Origin: Alphaproteobacteria bacterium
Lineage (GTDB): Bacteria; Pseudomonadota; Alphaproteobacteria; UBA6615
Length of the DNA: 15,287 nt
NCBI GenBank assembly: GCA_013003285.1
Contig: JABDJY010000488.1
Span: forward strand, 1 to 15,287
Direction of reading: 5' to 3'
Numbering within the stretch: the first letter of the stretch is position 1; the number at the start of each line of letters is the position of its first letter. Positions 1 through 5,881 of this stretch are shown in pieces. The position numbers were made by a program, and so were the translations under genes. The notes below the pieces were generated by a model. It did no database searches, was not told the DNA's origin, and saw nothing but the letters and a program-made list of their open reading frames with translations.

Positions 1-156
1 GTCTTTCGCGGTCCAGTGTCCTTCGGCCATGGCGTCGACCGCCGGAATGTGGACATGGCAATGAATGTCGACCGTGAGGTGTTTGCGACCACTTTTTACG
101 GTCTGGCTGTGGCCATGATCGGCCGCAGGCGCATGGTTGGCGCATTTAAATAGCAT
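1..156 (-). CDS. Amidohydrolase-2 family protein, N-terminal part only
   Basis: The first 52 codons of a minus-strand gene whose remainder lies beyond the left edge. The ATG (156-154) has a good Shine-Dalgarno, GGGGAG at 168-163, six bases upstream. After an N-terminal stretch of about 27 residues rich in His and Ala comes LTVDIHCHVHIP, in which the D-I-H-x-H pattern (His32 and His34) is the first metal-binding motif of the amidohydrolase-2/ACMSD-like branch of the amidohydrolase superfamily. Such enzymes are cytoplasmic metal-dependent hydrolases or decarboxylases, often acting on aromatic ring-cleavage products. The motif and its place near the N-terminus support the family. The substrate cannot be inferred because the other metal ligands are outside the window. 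It is divergent from the porin gene. The short sequence limits confidence. Confidence 0.7.
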   Translation of the reverse strand, partial: MLFKCANHAPAADHGHSQTVKSGRKHLTVDIHCHVHIPAVDAMAEGHWTAKD

Positions 157-276
157 TAGGATCTCCCCGATAAAGCGACTTGCCTCTGTCCAACATTCAG
201 GCGTTGGTTAGGCCGGAACTACACCGCCAATCTGACTCGGTTTCGTGACGTTGTCGATATCGGCGCAAATCATATG

Positions 277-295
277 TCGCGTTGGTTCAACGCGA
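277..295. repeat. Perfect 8-bp inverted repeat with 3-base loop
   Basis: TCGCGTTG (277-284), GTT, then CAACGCGA (288-295) are exact reverse complements. The stem is GC-rich and compact, but neither strand has a T-run after it, so it is not an intrinsic terminator. It lies about 120 bases upstream of the leftward amidohydrolase start and about 90-110 bases upstream of the porin -35 region. It could therefore be an operator for a dimeric regulator of either gene, or a structured leader element. Which of these is unknown. Confidence 0.55.
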
Positions 296-358
296 ATGCC
301 TGGGTGTTAGGCGATGAAGTTCTGCGGAAATGTCACGTTGCTAAAATAACACACTCAG

Positions 359-400
359 AACAATAAAACGCGGCCGTGAAAATATCGATATTTTATTGTT
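359..400. repeat. Inverted repeat nested with a 16-bp palindrome ahead of the porin
   Basis: AACAATAAAA (359-368) is the exact reverse complement of TTTTATTGTT (391-400). Between and overlapping them, AAAATATCGATATTTT (379-394) is a perfect 16-bp palindrome. The shared bases 391-394 belong to both elements, so the two structures are mutually exclusive as hairpins. The 16-bp palindrome covers the proposed porin -35 box, which suits a repressor operator. The AT-rich composition leaves open DNA bending or a histone-like protein site. Confidence 0.5.
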
Positions 401-413
401 GCAATCATATAAC
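385..413 (+). promoter_or_regulatory. Candidate sigma-70 promoter of the porin gene
   Basis: TCGATA (385-390, four of six matches to TTGACA) is followed after 17 bases by TATAAC (408-413, five of six matches to TATAAT). Transcription would start near 420, giving a leader of about 97 bases before the porin ATG. The -35 box lies inside the 16-bp palindrome. A weaker alternative is TTGTTG (396-401) with TAGTTT (419-424), also 17 bases apart. The call rests on box matches only. Confidence 0.4.
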
Positions 414-517
414 CGTTGTAGTTTAAGCGTCCGAAGGTGTTTTTAACGTTAATGGTTTTTTATGGTTCGCCGGATACATAGTTCGTCGATCCACGTCTAA
501 TTAAGGGGGAATTCCCA

Positions 518-1657
518 ATGAATCGCGCAGCCCTGCTAGGTGGCACAGCTCTTGTAGCCGCCCTGGCTTTTTCACCGGCGATGGCCGGCACTGTCGGCTC
601 CGGCGACAATCTAGAAGTTTCGCTTTTCGGCGAAGTTCGCTTCCAGATTAACCACCGGGACCAAGATGATACCGCGGGATTTGGCCGTGGATTTCAGTTC
701 GTCACGGACGAAGGTGAACTAGGCATTGAAGCCCGTAACACGGCCGATAACGGCATTCTGTATGGTGTCGAAATTGTTCTTAATGTGAATACCGACGACG
801 TCGAGAACGGCGACAAGGTCTTCGCGTTTATCGACAGCGACGATTTTGGCCGCTTCCAGTTGGGCGACAATGATAACGCGGCCGATTCACTGTTCGTGGA
901 TGGCGCCGATGTGGTTGCTGCGCGCGGTGGCTTTGACGGCGAAGTATCCGATGTCTTCAACTTCGGCGGCACCTGGTTGGGTGTTGGAACGGACAATGTT
1001 GGTAAATCGACCAAGATCGTCTACTTCACGCCGAATATTGCCGGCTTTACGCTTGGTGCGTCATTCACCCCTGACTCCGGTGCCCAAGGCGCAAGCTTTG
1101 GTCAGCGCGACGATAACGGCGATTTCGAAAAGGTAATCGACATCGCTGCTAACTATGTTGGTGAGTTCGGCGATTTGGAAATCGTCATCGCGGGCTTTTA
1201 TGAGTTTGGTGAAGCCGAGCATGACACTTCGTCGGCTGGTAATGCCGTTGGCGGTACGCCAGAACCTGGTGACGCAGAGACATTCGGTGTTGGCGCTACG
1301 GTAGCTTACGGCGGGTTCTCAGTCGGTGCCGGTTACACCACGTTTAATGAAGCTGGTATTTCCGCAGCAAATCAGGCGCTTGGTGAAGATGCCGGCGAAT
1401 GGTGGGACGTTGCTGTTGCCTATCGTCAAGGGCCTTGGGGCGTTTCGGTTGGTTATTACGAAGCCACGCTGGGTAACGTTACCGGTGTCGCGGATACCAA
1501 GAACACCGTGTTGACCTTTGATGCGGATTACGAAGTGGCGCCGGGTTGGACGACCGCTGCTAGCCTTAGCTTCAACGAAGCTGAGAACCGGGACCGTGTA
1601 CAAGGTAATGACAACGACGGACATTCGTTCATCTTCTACAATATCTTCGCGTTCTAA
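518..1657 (+). CDS. Outer-membrane porin (Gram-negative general porin type)
   Basis: A 379-residue precursor of a trimeric beta-barrel porin that lets small hydrophilic solutes cross the outer membrane. Residues 1-23 form a Sec signal peptide: a short basic start (MNR), a hydrophobic Ala/Leu core and an AMA|G signal peptidase I site. The mature part is rich in Gly, Asp and Asn with alternating amphipathic stretches typical of beta strands. It ends FYNIFAF, whose terminal Phe is the usual BAM assembly signal. Length and style match alphaproteobacterial porins (Porin_4-like). Pore specificity cannot be read from the sequence. The ATG is set by AGGGGGA at 504-510, seven bases upstream. A strong terminator follows, so it is probably monocistronic. 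The long leader and the palindromes upstream point to regulated expression. Third codon positions look more A/T-rich than in the molybdoenzyme and putA genes. Confidence 0.9.
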   Translation: MNRAALLGGTALVAALAFSPAMAGTVGSGDNLEVSLFGEVRFQINHRDQDDTAGFGRGFQFVTDEGELGIEARNTADNGILYGVEIVLNVNTDDVENGDKVFAFIDSDDFGRFQLGDNDNAADSLFVDGADVVAARGGFDGEVSDVFNFGGTWLGVGTDNVGKSTKIVYFTPNIAGFTLGASFTPDSGAQGASFGQRDDNGDFEKVIDIAANYVGEFGDLEIVIAGFYEFGEAEHDTSSAGNAVGGTPEPGDAETFGVGATVAYGGFSVGAGYTTFNEAGISAANQALGEDAGEWWDVAVAYRQGPWGVSVGYYEATLGNVTGVADTKNTVLTFDADYEVAPGWTTAASLSFNEAENRDRVQGNDNDGHSFIFYNIFAF

Positions 1658-1687
1658 CCTCCCAGTTCTGTACTGTTAAGATTATTA

Positions 1688-1716
1688 GCGCCCCGCATTG
1701 CGGGGCGCTTTTTTTT
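1688..1716 (+). terminator. Rho-independent terminator of the porin gene
   Basis: GCGCCCCGC (1688-1696), loop ATT, then GCGGGGCGC (1700-1708) form a perfect 9-bp GC stem, followed directly by eight T residues (1709-1716). It begins about 30 bases after the porin stop. It is a textbook intrinsic terminator and isolates the porin from the regulator gene downstream. Confidence 0.96.
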
Positions 1717-1723
1717 GTCGATT

Positions 1724-1763
1724 GAGTGGTGCCATATATTCCAGATTGATATGATGGCAACTC
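1724..1763. repeat. Imperfect dyad upstream of the GntR regulator
   Basis: GAGT-gg-TGCCAT (1724-1735) is mirrored by ATGGCA-ACTC (1754-1763), a ten-base match interrupted by two extra bases in the left arm. The 18-base centre contains a second small symmetry, CATAT with ATATG. It ends just upstream of the proposed regulator -35 box. This is a plausible position for an autoregulatory operator of the GntR protein, but no family consensus match is claimed. Confidence 0.35.
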
Positions 1764-1766
1764 TAA

Positions 1767-1794
1767 TTTACCTGTAAGAAATCCCTGCTATTAT
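1767..1794 (+). promoter_or_regulatory. Candidate promoter of the GntR-nitrilase unit
   Basis: TTTACC (1767-1772, four of six to TTGACA) is followed after 16 bases by TATTAT (1789-1794, five of six to TATAAT). Transcription would start near 1801, leaving a leader of about 45 bases. TTAC-CT-GTAA (1768-1777) is a small dyad that overlaps the -35 box and could be an operator half-site pair. The evidence is from box matches only. Confidence 0.4.
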
Positions 1795-1843
1795 TGCGTC
1801 AACAAGAAAATGGGGACGCAGGTTCGTTTTAAGCACCTTGGTT

Positions 1844-2530
1844 ATGTGTATGACTTTACTGAGCGAGAAATCAGAAGCCTCGACCCTGGTGGAACTGGCT
1901 CTCACTAAGCTTCGGCAGGATATCCTTACAGGTGTATTTGCTCCGGGTAGTAAGCTGCGCGTTGAGGAGTTGCGTGCCGGTTATGATATTGGCGCAAGTC
2001 CTTTGCGTGAGGCTCTCTCCCGGCTGGTCTCCAACGGGCTTGTTACCGCCGAAGGGCAAAAGGGGTTTCGCGTTGCCCCGGTTTCAATGGCCGATATCCG
2101 CGACATCACCAACACACGCAAGTTGCTCGAGCATGCGGCACTTAGAGAATCTTTGAGCAAGGGCGATGCCGATTGGGAAGCCGATGTTACCCTTGCCTAT
2201 GTTCGGCTGGATCAAGAGCATAAAGCCGTTCAAAGCACCTCCGGGGCGTCTGTCGATTCTTGGGAACGAGCTAACAAAAATTTCCACGATATGCTGGTGT
2301 CGGCTTGTGAGTCCAAGTGGCTGCTGAATTTTAGACAGATCGTCTATGACCAAGCGGCGCGTTATCGTCGTCTCGTTGTATTGGATGATGATCAGGAGCG
2401 CGGCGCGCACGAAGAGCATCGCCAAATGTTTGAAGCGGCGATTGCCCGCGATACTGTAAAATCATGCCGATTGGCCGATGACCATGCCGAGCGGACTTTT
2501 AATTTGATGGCTGTTCGCTTCGGCGAGTAA
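1844..2530 (+). CDS. GntR-family transcriptional regulator, FadR/FCD subfamily
   Basis: A cytoplasmic DNA-binding regulator of about 228 residues, normal for the FCD branch. An N-terminal winged helix (about residues 15-80) carries the family signature LRQDILTGVFAPGSKL, followed by SPLREALSRLVSNGLV and the wing G-x-x-G-F-R-V. The rest is the all-helical FCD ligand domain. His148 in NFHDML, His192 in EEHRQMF and His214 in DDHAERT (numbered from this ATG) are spaced like the three metal-binding histidines of that domain; the usual acidic partner before the first one is Asn here. Members usually repress or activate catabolic genes in response to small carboxylates. No good Shine-Dalgarno is visible. 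In-frame starts are TTG 1838, ATG 1844 and ATG 1850, and the choice is arbitrary within four residues. The nitrilase gene follows after 50 bases and is the likeliest target together with the gene itself. Confidence 0.9.
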   Translation: MCMTLLSEKSEASTLVELALTKLRQDILTGVFAPGSKLRVEELRAGYDIGASPLREALSRLVSNGLVTAEGQKGFRVAPVSMADIRDITNTRKLLEHAALRESLSKGDADWEADVTLAYVRLDQEHKAVQSTSGASVDSWERANKNFHDMLVSACESKWLLNFRQIVYDQAARYRRLVVLDDDQERGAHEEHRQMFEAAIARDTVKSCRLADDHAERTFNLMAVRFGE

Positions 2531-2565
2531 GCGGCGGTATTGCCGTCGACGAGTTCTTAATCTGA

Positions 2566-2574
2566 AAAGGAGGG
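2566..2574 (+). promoter_or_regulatory. Strong ribosome-binding site fixing the nitrilase GTG start
   Basis: AAAGGAGGG lies six bases before the GTG at 2581. It is the best Shine-Dalgarno in the window and supports GTG as the true start. The regulator upstream has almost none, so the two cistrons may be translated at very different levels. Confidence 0.75.
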
Positions 2575-2580
2575 CGTGCC

Positions 2581-3456
2581 GTGGGTTTTAAAATTGCGGT
2601 TGTTCAGCCGATGGTGCATCAGCCACCGGATGACGAGAAGAACGTCGCCGACGCGGTCGAGTATGTGAAACAGGCCGCCCACCAGGGGGCCGCGTTTGTC
2701 GCTTTTCCGGAGTCCTATCCTGGCCCGTGGCGTATGCCAGCCACCTTCAATCCAATCGAACAGATGGCCGAGGCGGCGGCCAAATATGGTGTGCACATTC
2801 AGTTCGGAACTCTGCAACCGATCAACGATGCCGAGGCGACGGCCCATAACCTGCTGATGCTGGCCTACCCGGACGGCCGTGATCCGGGCGCCTATAAACG
2901 CACCCACCCGCCAGGTCCCTGGATTTATACCGGCGGCGGGTATTGGGAGTTTCAGTACGTCCCGGGCGATGAATTTCCGGTCTTCGATACCATTCATGGC
3001 CGGGTTGGTTTGGCCATGTGTAGCGAAGTCTATGTGCCGGAAGTCTCTCGCGCGCTGGCGTTGCGCGGGGCGGAAATCATTTTTCTACCCGGCGGCGTCG
3101 ATAAGCAAAAACTATGGGCCACATGGCGCAATCTCATCTGGTCCCGTTCGATTGAAAATCTCGCTATTGCGGTATCTACCCAAAACCTTTTCTCCGCTGA
3201 AGAGCGCGGTCTGGCGATGGTCGCAACCCCGGAAGAAGTCCTCTTCGAAAGCACTACTGCCGGTCTTTATGTTGTCGATGTCGATTTGGATCGGGTGCGC
3301 GATTTACGCAGCCAAAACGACGAGGTGATGTCGGCGCACCACAACGCCGCCAAGGCGGGTGTCCTGACCCAGTGGCAGCGGCCCGAACTCTATGACAGTT
3401 TCCACCCGCGTGCCGCCATTGACGAATTACCCGAGACGGGTACCGGCGACGACTGA
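2581..3456 (+). CDS. Nitrilase-superfamily carbon-nitrogen hydrolase
   Basis: A 291-residue cytoplasmic hydrolase of the nitrilase fold, which cleaves nitriles, amides or N-carbamoyl groups. The catalytic triad is visible: Glu44 in FPESY, Lys106 in YKRTHP and nucleophile Cys147 in AMCSEVYVPE. The protein opens with the family pattern KIAVVQP. The GAEIIFLPGG stretch shortly after the nucleophile and the later SRSIENLAIAV also fit the family, and the length is normal. Sequence around the Cys (C-S-E-V-Y-x-P-E) does not let me choose between nitrilase, aliphatic amidase and carbamoylase. It starts at GTG with a strong Shine-Dalgarno and lies 50 bases after the GntR gene, so the two probably share a transcript and the regulator probably responds to this enzyme's substrate or product. 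Its stop is two bases from the stop of the convergent molybdoenzyme gene. Confidence 0.88.
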   Translation: MGFKIAVVQPMVHQPPDDEKNVADAVEYVKQAAHQGAAFVAFPESYPGPWRMPATFNPIEQMAEAAAKYGVHIQFGTLQPINDAEATAHNLLMLAYPDGRDPGAYKRTHPPGPWIYTGGGYWEFQYVPGDEFPVFDTIHGRVGLAMCSEVYVPEVSRALALRGAEIIFLPGGVDKQKLWATWRNLIWSRSIENLAIAVSTQNLFSAEERGLAMVATPEEVLFESTTAGLYVVDVDLDRVRDLRSQNDEVMSAHHNAAKAGVLTQWQRPELYDSFHPRAAIDELPETGTGDD

Positions 3457-3458
3457 AT

Positions 3459-5771
3459 TTAGCGTTCGACGATGGTCGGCGGTTTGAATGCCGTCACCGG
3501 TGGCAACACGCCGTCATATTTCTCGATCTCGACCAATGTGCTGTGCGCGATCGGGCCTTGTCCCAAGCGCGACGTGCCCTTATCGAGGGTGAGCGTGTTG
3601 GGGTTGCCGTGTTTGTCCAGGCTGCTGGTATTGTTGGTGTCGGCGGGGTCGTACCAGGCGCCGGTCGATAATTGCACGACGCCGGGACGCACTTCCTCGG
3701 TCACCAGGACCCCGGCGAGCAATTCGCCGCGATCGTTGAACATCCGTACCACGTCGCCATTTTTCAAGTGTCGCGCAGTGGCGTCGTCGGGGTGAATCCA
3801 AACCGGCTCGCGGTCCTGAATTTTGCTCTCGCGGCTGATCTTGCCGTTATCCATTTGGCCGTGCAGACGAGTGCGCGGTTGATTTGAAATCATATGCAGC
3901 GGATAGCGCGCGGCGACGTCGCCCCCAAGCCACTCAATGGGCTCGAGCCAGGTTGGATGAGCTGGACAATCGTCATAGCCGAACCCGTCGATGGCCTCAG
4001 AAAAGATTTCGATTTTTCCCGATGGAGTCGACAGCCGGAACAGGTCCGGGTCGGCGCGAAAGTCGGCGAACATGACATAGGGCGCGTCGGGCTGTGGCAC
4101 CTCCACATGGCCGTCGTTCCAGAACGTATCGTAGGACGGCAGGGTGACGTCCTGCTCAGCAGCGCGTTGACGGGCGCGGTCATAGAGGTGGCGAAGCCAC
4201 TCGGCCTCGTCGCGGCCTTCGGTAAACTCCGCTTCGGTACCCATGCGCTGGGCCAGTCCGCGAAATATATCGTAATCGTGGTGCGCCTCGCCGATCGGCT
4301 CGATGGTCTGCTCCATCGCCAGAATGAACCGGTCGCGTGAGGTGGCGCCGATATCGTTGCGTTCCAATGTCGTCGTCGAGGGCAACACGATATCGGAGAA
4401 TTTCGCCGTCGCCGTCCACCAGGGCTCGTTGACGATAATGGTTTCCGGCTGGCGCCACGCTTCGACTAGACGGTTCAAATCCTGATGGTGGTGGAACGGG
4501 TTGCCGCCGCACCAATAGACCAGTCGGATGTCGGGATAGGTGCGTTGCTTGCCATCGAAGTCGTAGACTTCGCCGGGGTGCAGCAGCGCGTCCGAAATGC
4601 GCGCCACGGGAATCCAGCTATCGCAAGGGTTCTCGCCGGCGGACAGCATCGGGGACGGCACCGGCCGCCGGGGATTGCCGATATTCCCCATGCTGCCATA
4701 GCCGAAGCCAAAACCACCGCCGGGCAGGCCAATCTGACCCAGCATGGCGGCGAGAACGACCGTCATCCAGAAGGGCTGTTCGCCATGATCGCCGCGCTGT
4801 AGCGACCAGTTGGTGTTGATCAGGGTGCGTTTCGACGCCATGCGGCGGGCCAAGGCGCGGATCGTGTCGGGATCAATTTGACAGATCAGCGATGCCCAAT
4901 CGGCATCTTTCGGCTGGCCGTCATCCTCGCCGCGCAGATAGCGGGCAAATTGCGGATAGCCCACGCAGTAACTTGCGAGGAATTGTTCATCGGTAAGATC
5001 TTCGCTGTCCAGCGTATGGGCCAGCGCCAGCATCAGCGCCATATCGGTGTTCGGCCGCAGGGCAAGCCATTCGGCATCGAGGAAATCGCCGGCATCGTCG
5101 CGGATTGGCGAGACATTCACGAACTCGACCCCAGCCTGGCGGGCTTGTTTCAGATAGGGGCCGGCGACATGTTGGCCGGGACCGCCGGACGAGACCTGGG
5201 TGTTCTTCATGGGAATGCCGCCGAAGGCGACGACCAATTCCGAATTTTCGACAATAGAATCCCAGGTGGTCGCCTCTGCCATTGCCGCTTGGGCGCTGCC
5301 CAGCACATAGGGCAGGATGGCATAGCCGGCGGCAATCGAATAGGTGTGAACCTGGGTCGTGAAGCCGCCGATGGTGCCGAGGAAACGCTGCACTTGTGTC
5401 TTGGCATGATGAAATCGCCCGGCGCTCGACCAGCCATAGGAACCGCCGAATATCGCCTGATTACCGTGTTCGTCGCGCACCCGTTCGATCTCAGCCGCGA
5501 CCATGTCCAACGCTTCGTCCCAGGGCACTGCGACATAGGGATCGATTCCGCGCGCCGCACGATTGCCGCCGGGACCGTGATCGAGCCAGCCTTTGCGGAA
5601 CATCGGCCGCAGAACCCGGCTCTCGTCATAGACCGCGTCGACCATGGAGTGGATGATCGGCGACGGGTCCGGGTCCTTGGCGAAGGGGCGCACGCCAACA
5701 AGCCGGCCATCCTCGACCTCGGCGGTGAAGGTGCCCCAATGGGACGTATGGAAATGGTCTGTTGGCGCCAT
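3459..5771 (-). CDS. bisC: Cytoplasmic molybdopterin sulfoxide/N-oxide reductase, BisC type
   Basis: A 770-residue enzyme of the DMSO reductase family, BisC/DorA/TorA branch, using bis-MGD molybdenum to reduce S- or N-oxides such as biotin or methionine sulfoxide. From ATG 5771, Ser145 in HTYSIAAGY is at the place of the molybdenum-ligating Ser147 of Rhodobacter DMSO reductase. Tyr112 and Trp114 in GSYGWSSAG match its Tyr114 and Trp116; the Tyr is typical of DMSO/biotin sulfoxide reductases and missing from TMAO reductases. There is no N-terminal cysteine iron-sulfur motif, as expected for this branch. Residues about 630-750 form the C-terminal dinucleotide-binding domain (LHMISNQP, HPDDATARHLKNGD). 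The frame is open to a GTG at 5813, but the Shine-Dalgarno and homology favour 5771. No Tat signal is present, so it should act in the cytoplasm like E. coli BisC. The exact substrate is not certain. Confidence 0.85.
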   Translation of the reverse strand: MAPTDHFHTSHWGTFTAEVEDGRLVGVRPFAKDPDPSPIIHSMVDAVYDESRVLRPMFRKGWLDHGPGGNRAARGIDPYVAVPWDEALDMVAAEIERVRDEHGNQAIFGGSYGWSSAGRFHHAKTQVQRFLGTIGGFTTQVHTYSIAAGYAILPYVLGSAQAAMAEATTWDSIVENSELVVAFGGIPMKNTQVSSGGPGQHVAGPYLKQARQAGVEFVNVSPIRDDAGDFLDAEWLALRPNTDMALMLALAHTLDSEDLTDEQFLASYCVGYPQFARYLRGEDDGQPKDADWASLICQIDPDTIRALARRMASKRTLINTNWSLQRGDHGEQPFWMTVVLAAMLGQIGLPGGGFGFGYGSMGNIGNPRRPVPSPMLSAGENPCDSWIPVARISDALLHPGEVYDFDGKQRTYPDIRLVYWCGGNPFHHHQDLNRLVEAWRQPETIIVNEPWWTATAKFSDIVLPSTTTLERNDIGATSRDRFILAMEQTIEPIGEAHHDYDIFRGLAQRMGTEAEFTEGRDEAEWLRHLYDRARQRAAEQDVTLPSYDTFWNDGHVEVPQPDAPYVMFADFRADPDLFRLSTPSGKIEIFSEAIDGFGYDDCPAHPTWLEPIEWLGGDVAARYPLHMISNQPRTRLHGQMDNGKISRESKIQDREPVWIHPDDATARHLKNGDVVRMFNDRGELLAGVLVTEEVRPGVVQLSTGAWYDPADTNNTSSLDKHGNPNTLTLDKGTSRLGQGPIAHSTLVEIEKYDGVLPPVTAFKPPTIVER

Positions 5772-5780
5772 AAACGGGCA

Positions 5781-5787
5781 TCCTTTT
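5781..5787 (-). promoter_or_regulatory. Ribosome-binding site deciding the molybdoenzyme start
   Basis: On the minus strand AAAAGGA lies nine bases before ATG 5771. The upstream in-frame GTG at 5813 would place this site inside the coding region and falls within the proposed -10 region. The shorter 770-residue protein is therefore preferred. Confidence 0.65.
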
Positions 5788-5802
5788 ATTATTGCGCGCG
5801 CC

Positions 5803-5830
5803 ATTGTCCGCACTCGTGCGGCGATGTCAA
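5803..5830 (-). promoter_or_regulatory. Candidate bisC promoter with a dyad in its spacer
   Basis: Reading leftward, a perfect TTGACA (5830-5825) is followed after 16 bases by GACAAT (5808-5803, four of six to TATAAT). The spacer holds CCGCAC-TC-GTGCGG (5808-5821), a 6-bp perfect inverted repeat with a two-base centre. A dimeric protein bound there would sit between the two promoter boxes, which suggests control by repression or DNA distortion. A start near 5796 gives a leader of about 25 bases. Confidence 0.5.
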
Positions 5831-5855
5831 AGGAAGTATCCTACGCTGAACAGCT

Positions 5856-5861
5856 TATAAC
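5856..5861 (+). promoter_or_regulatory. Candidate -10 box for the SDR-putA operon
   Basis: TATAAC matches the consensus at five of six positions and lies 20 bases before the SDR start codon. No recognisable -35 box exists at 16-19 bases upstream, so an activator may be needed. It is back-to-back with the bisC promoter. Confidence 0.35.
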
Positions 5862-5881
5862 GACCGATTAGGGAGAATTTG

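Larger units (their letters stand above)
157..517. promoter_or_regulatory. Divergent intergenic region between amidohydrolase and porin genes
   Basis: This 361-bp spacer has no credible gene. It holds three distinct symmetry elements (described separately at 277-295, 359-400 and 379-394), a 10-bp palindrome TTAACGTTAA at 443-452, and a likely porin promoter at 385-413. The 9-base word GCGTTGGTT occurs twice (201-209 and 279-287). GGGAATTCCC (507-516) is a palindrome overlapping the porin ribosome-binding site. The density of dyad symmetry suggests a regulated divergent promoter region. No promoter for the leftward gene stands out. Confidence 0.5.

Noticed and set aside
277..300. GGTTCAA inside the 277-295 hairpin resembles a tRNA T-loop
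   Set aside because: The flanking bases do not form a T-stem around a seven-base loop and no acceptor, D or anticodon arms are present, so it is not a tRNA or an obvious tRNA-end attachment site.
274..366. 30-codon frame starting at ATG 274 in the porin upstream spacer
   Set aside because: No Shine-Dalgarno, no recognisable product, and its start overlaps a hairpin; chance is the simplest explanation.
443..452. TTAACGTTAA as a CtrA site
   Set aside because: CtrA boxes need two TTAA words seven bases apart; here they are two bases apart.
5808..5821. MerR-type operator in the bisC promoter
   Set aside because: MerR sites need an unusually long 19-20 bp promoter spacer; here it is 16 bp, and no MerR gene is in the window.
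4878..5849. Long open frame on the plus strand antisense to the molybdoenzyme
   Set aside because: It lies wholly opposite a clearly conserved gene of high GC, which commonly leaves long antisense frames open. Its protein has no recognisable motif or ribosome-binding site.
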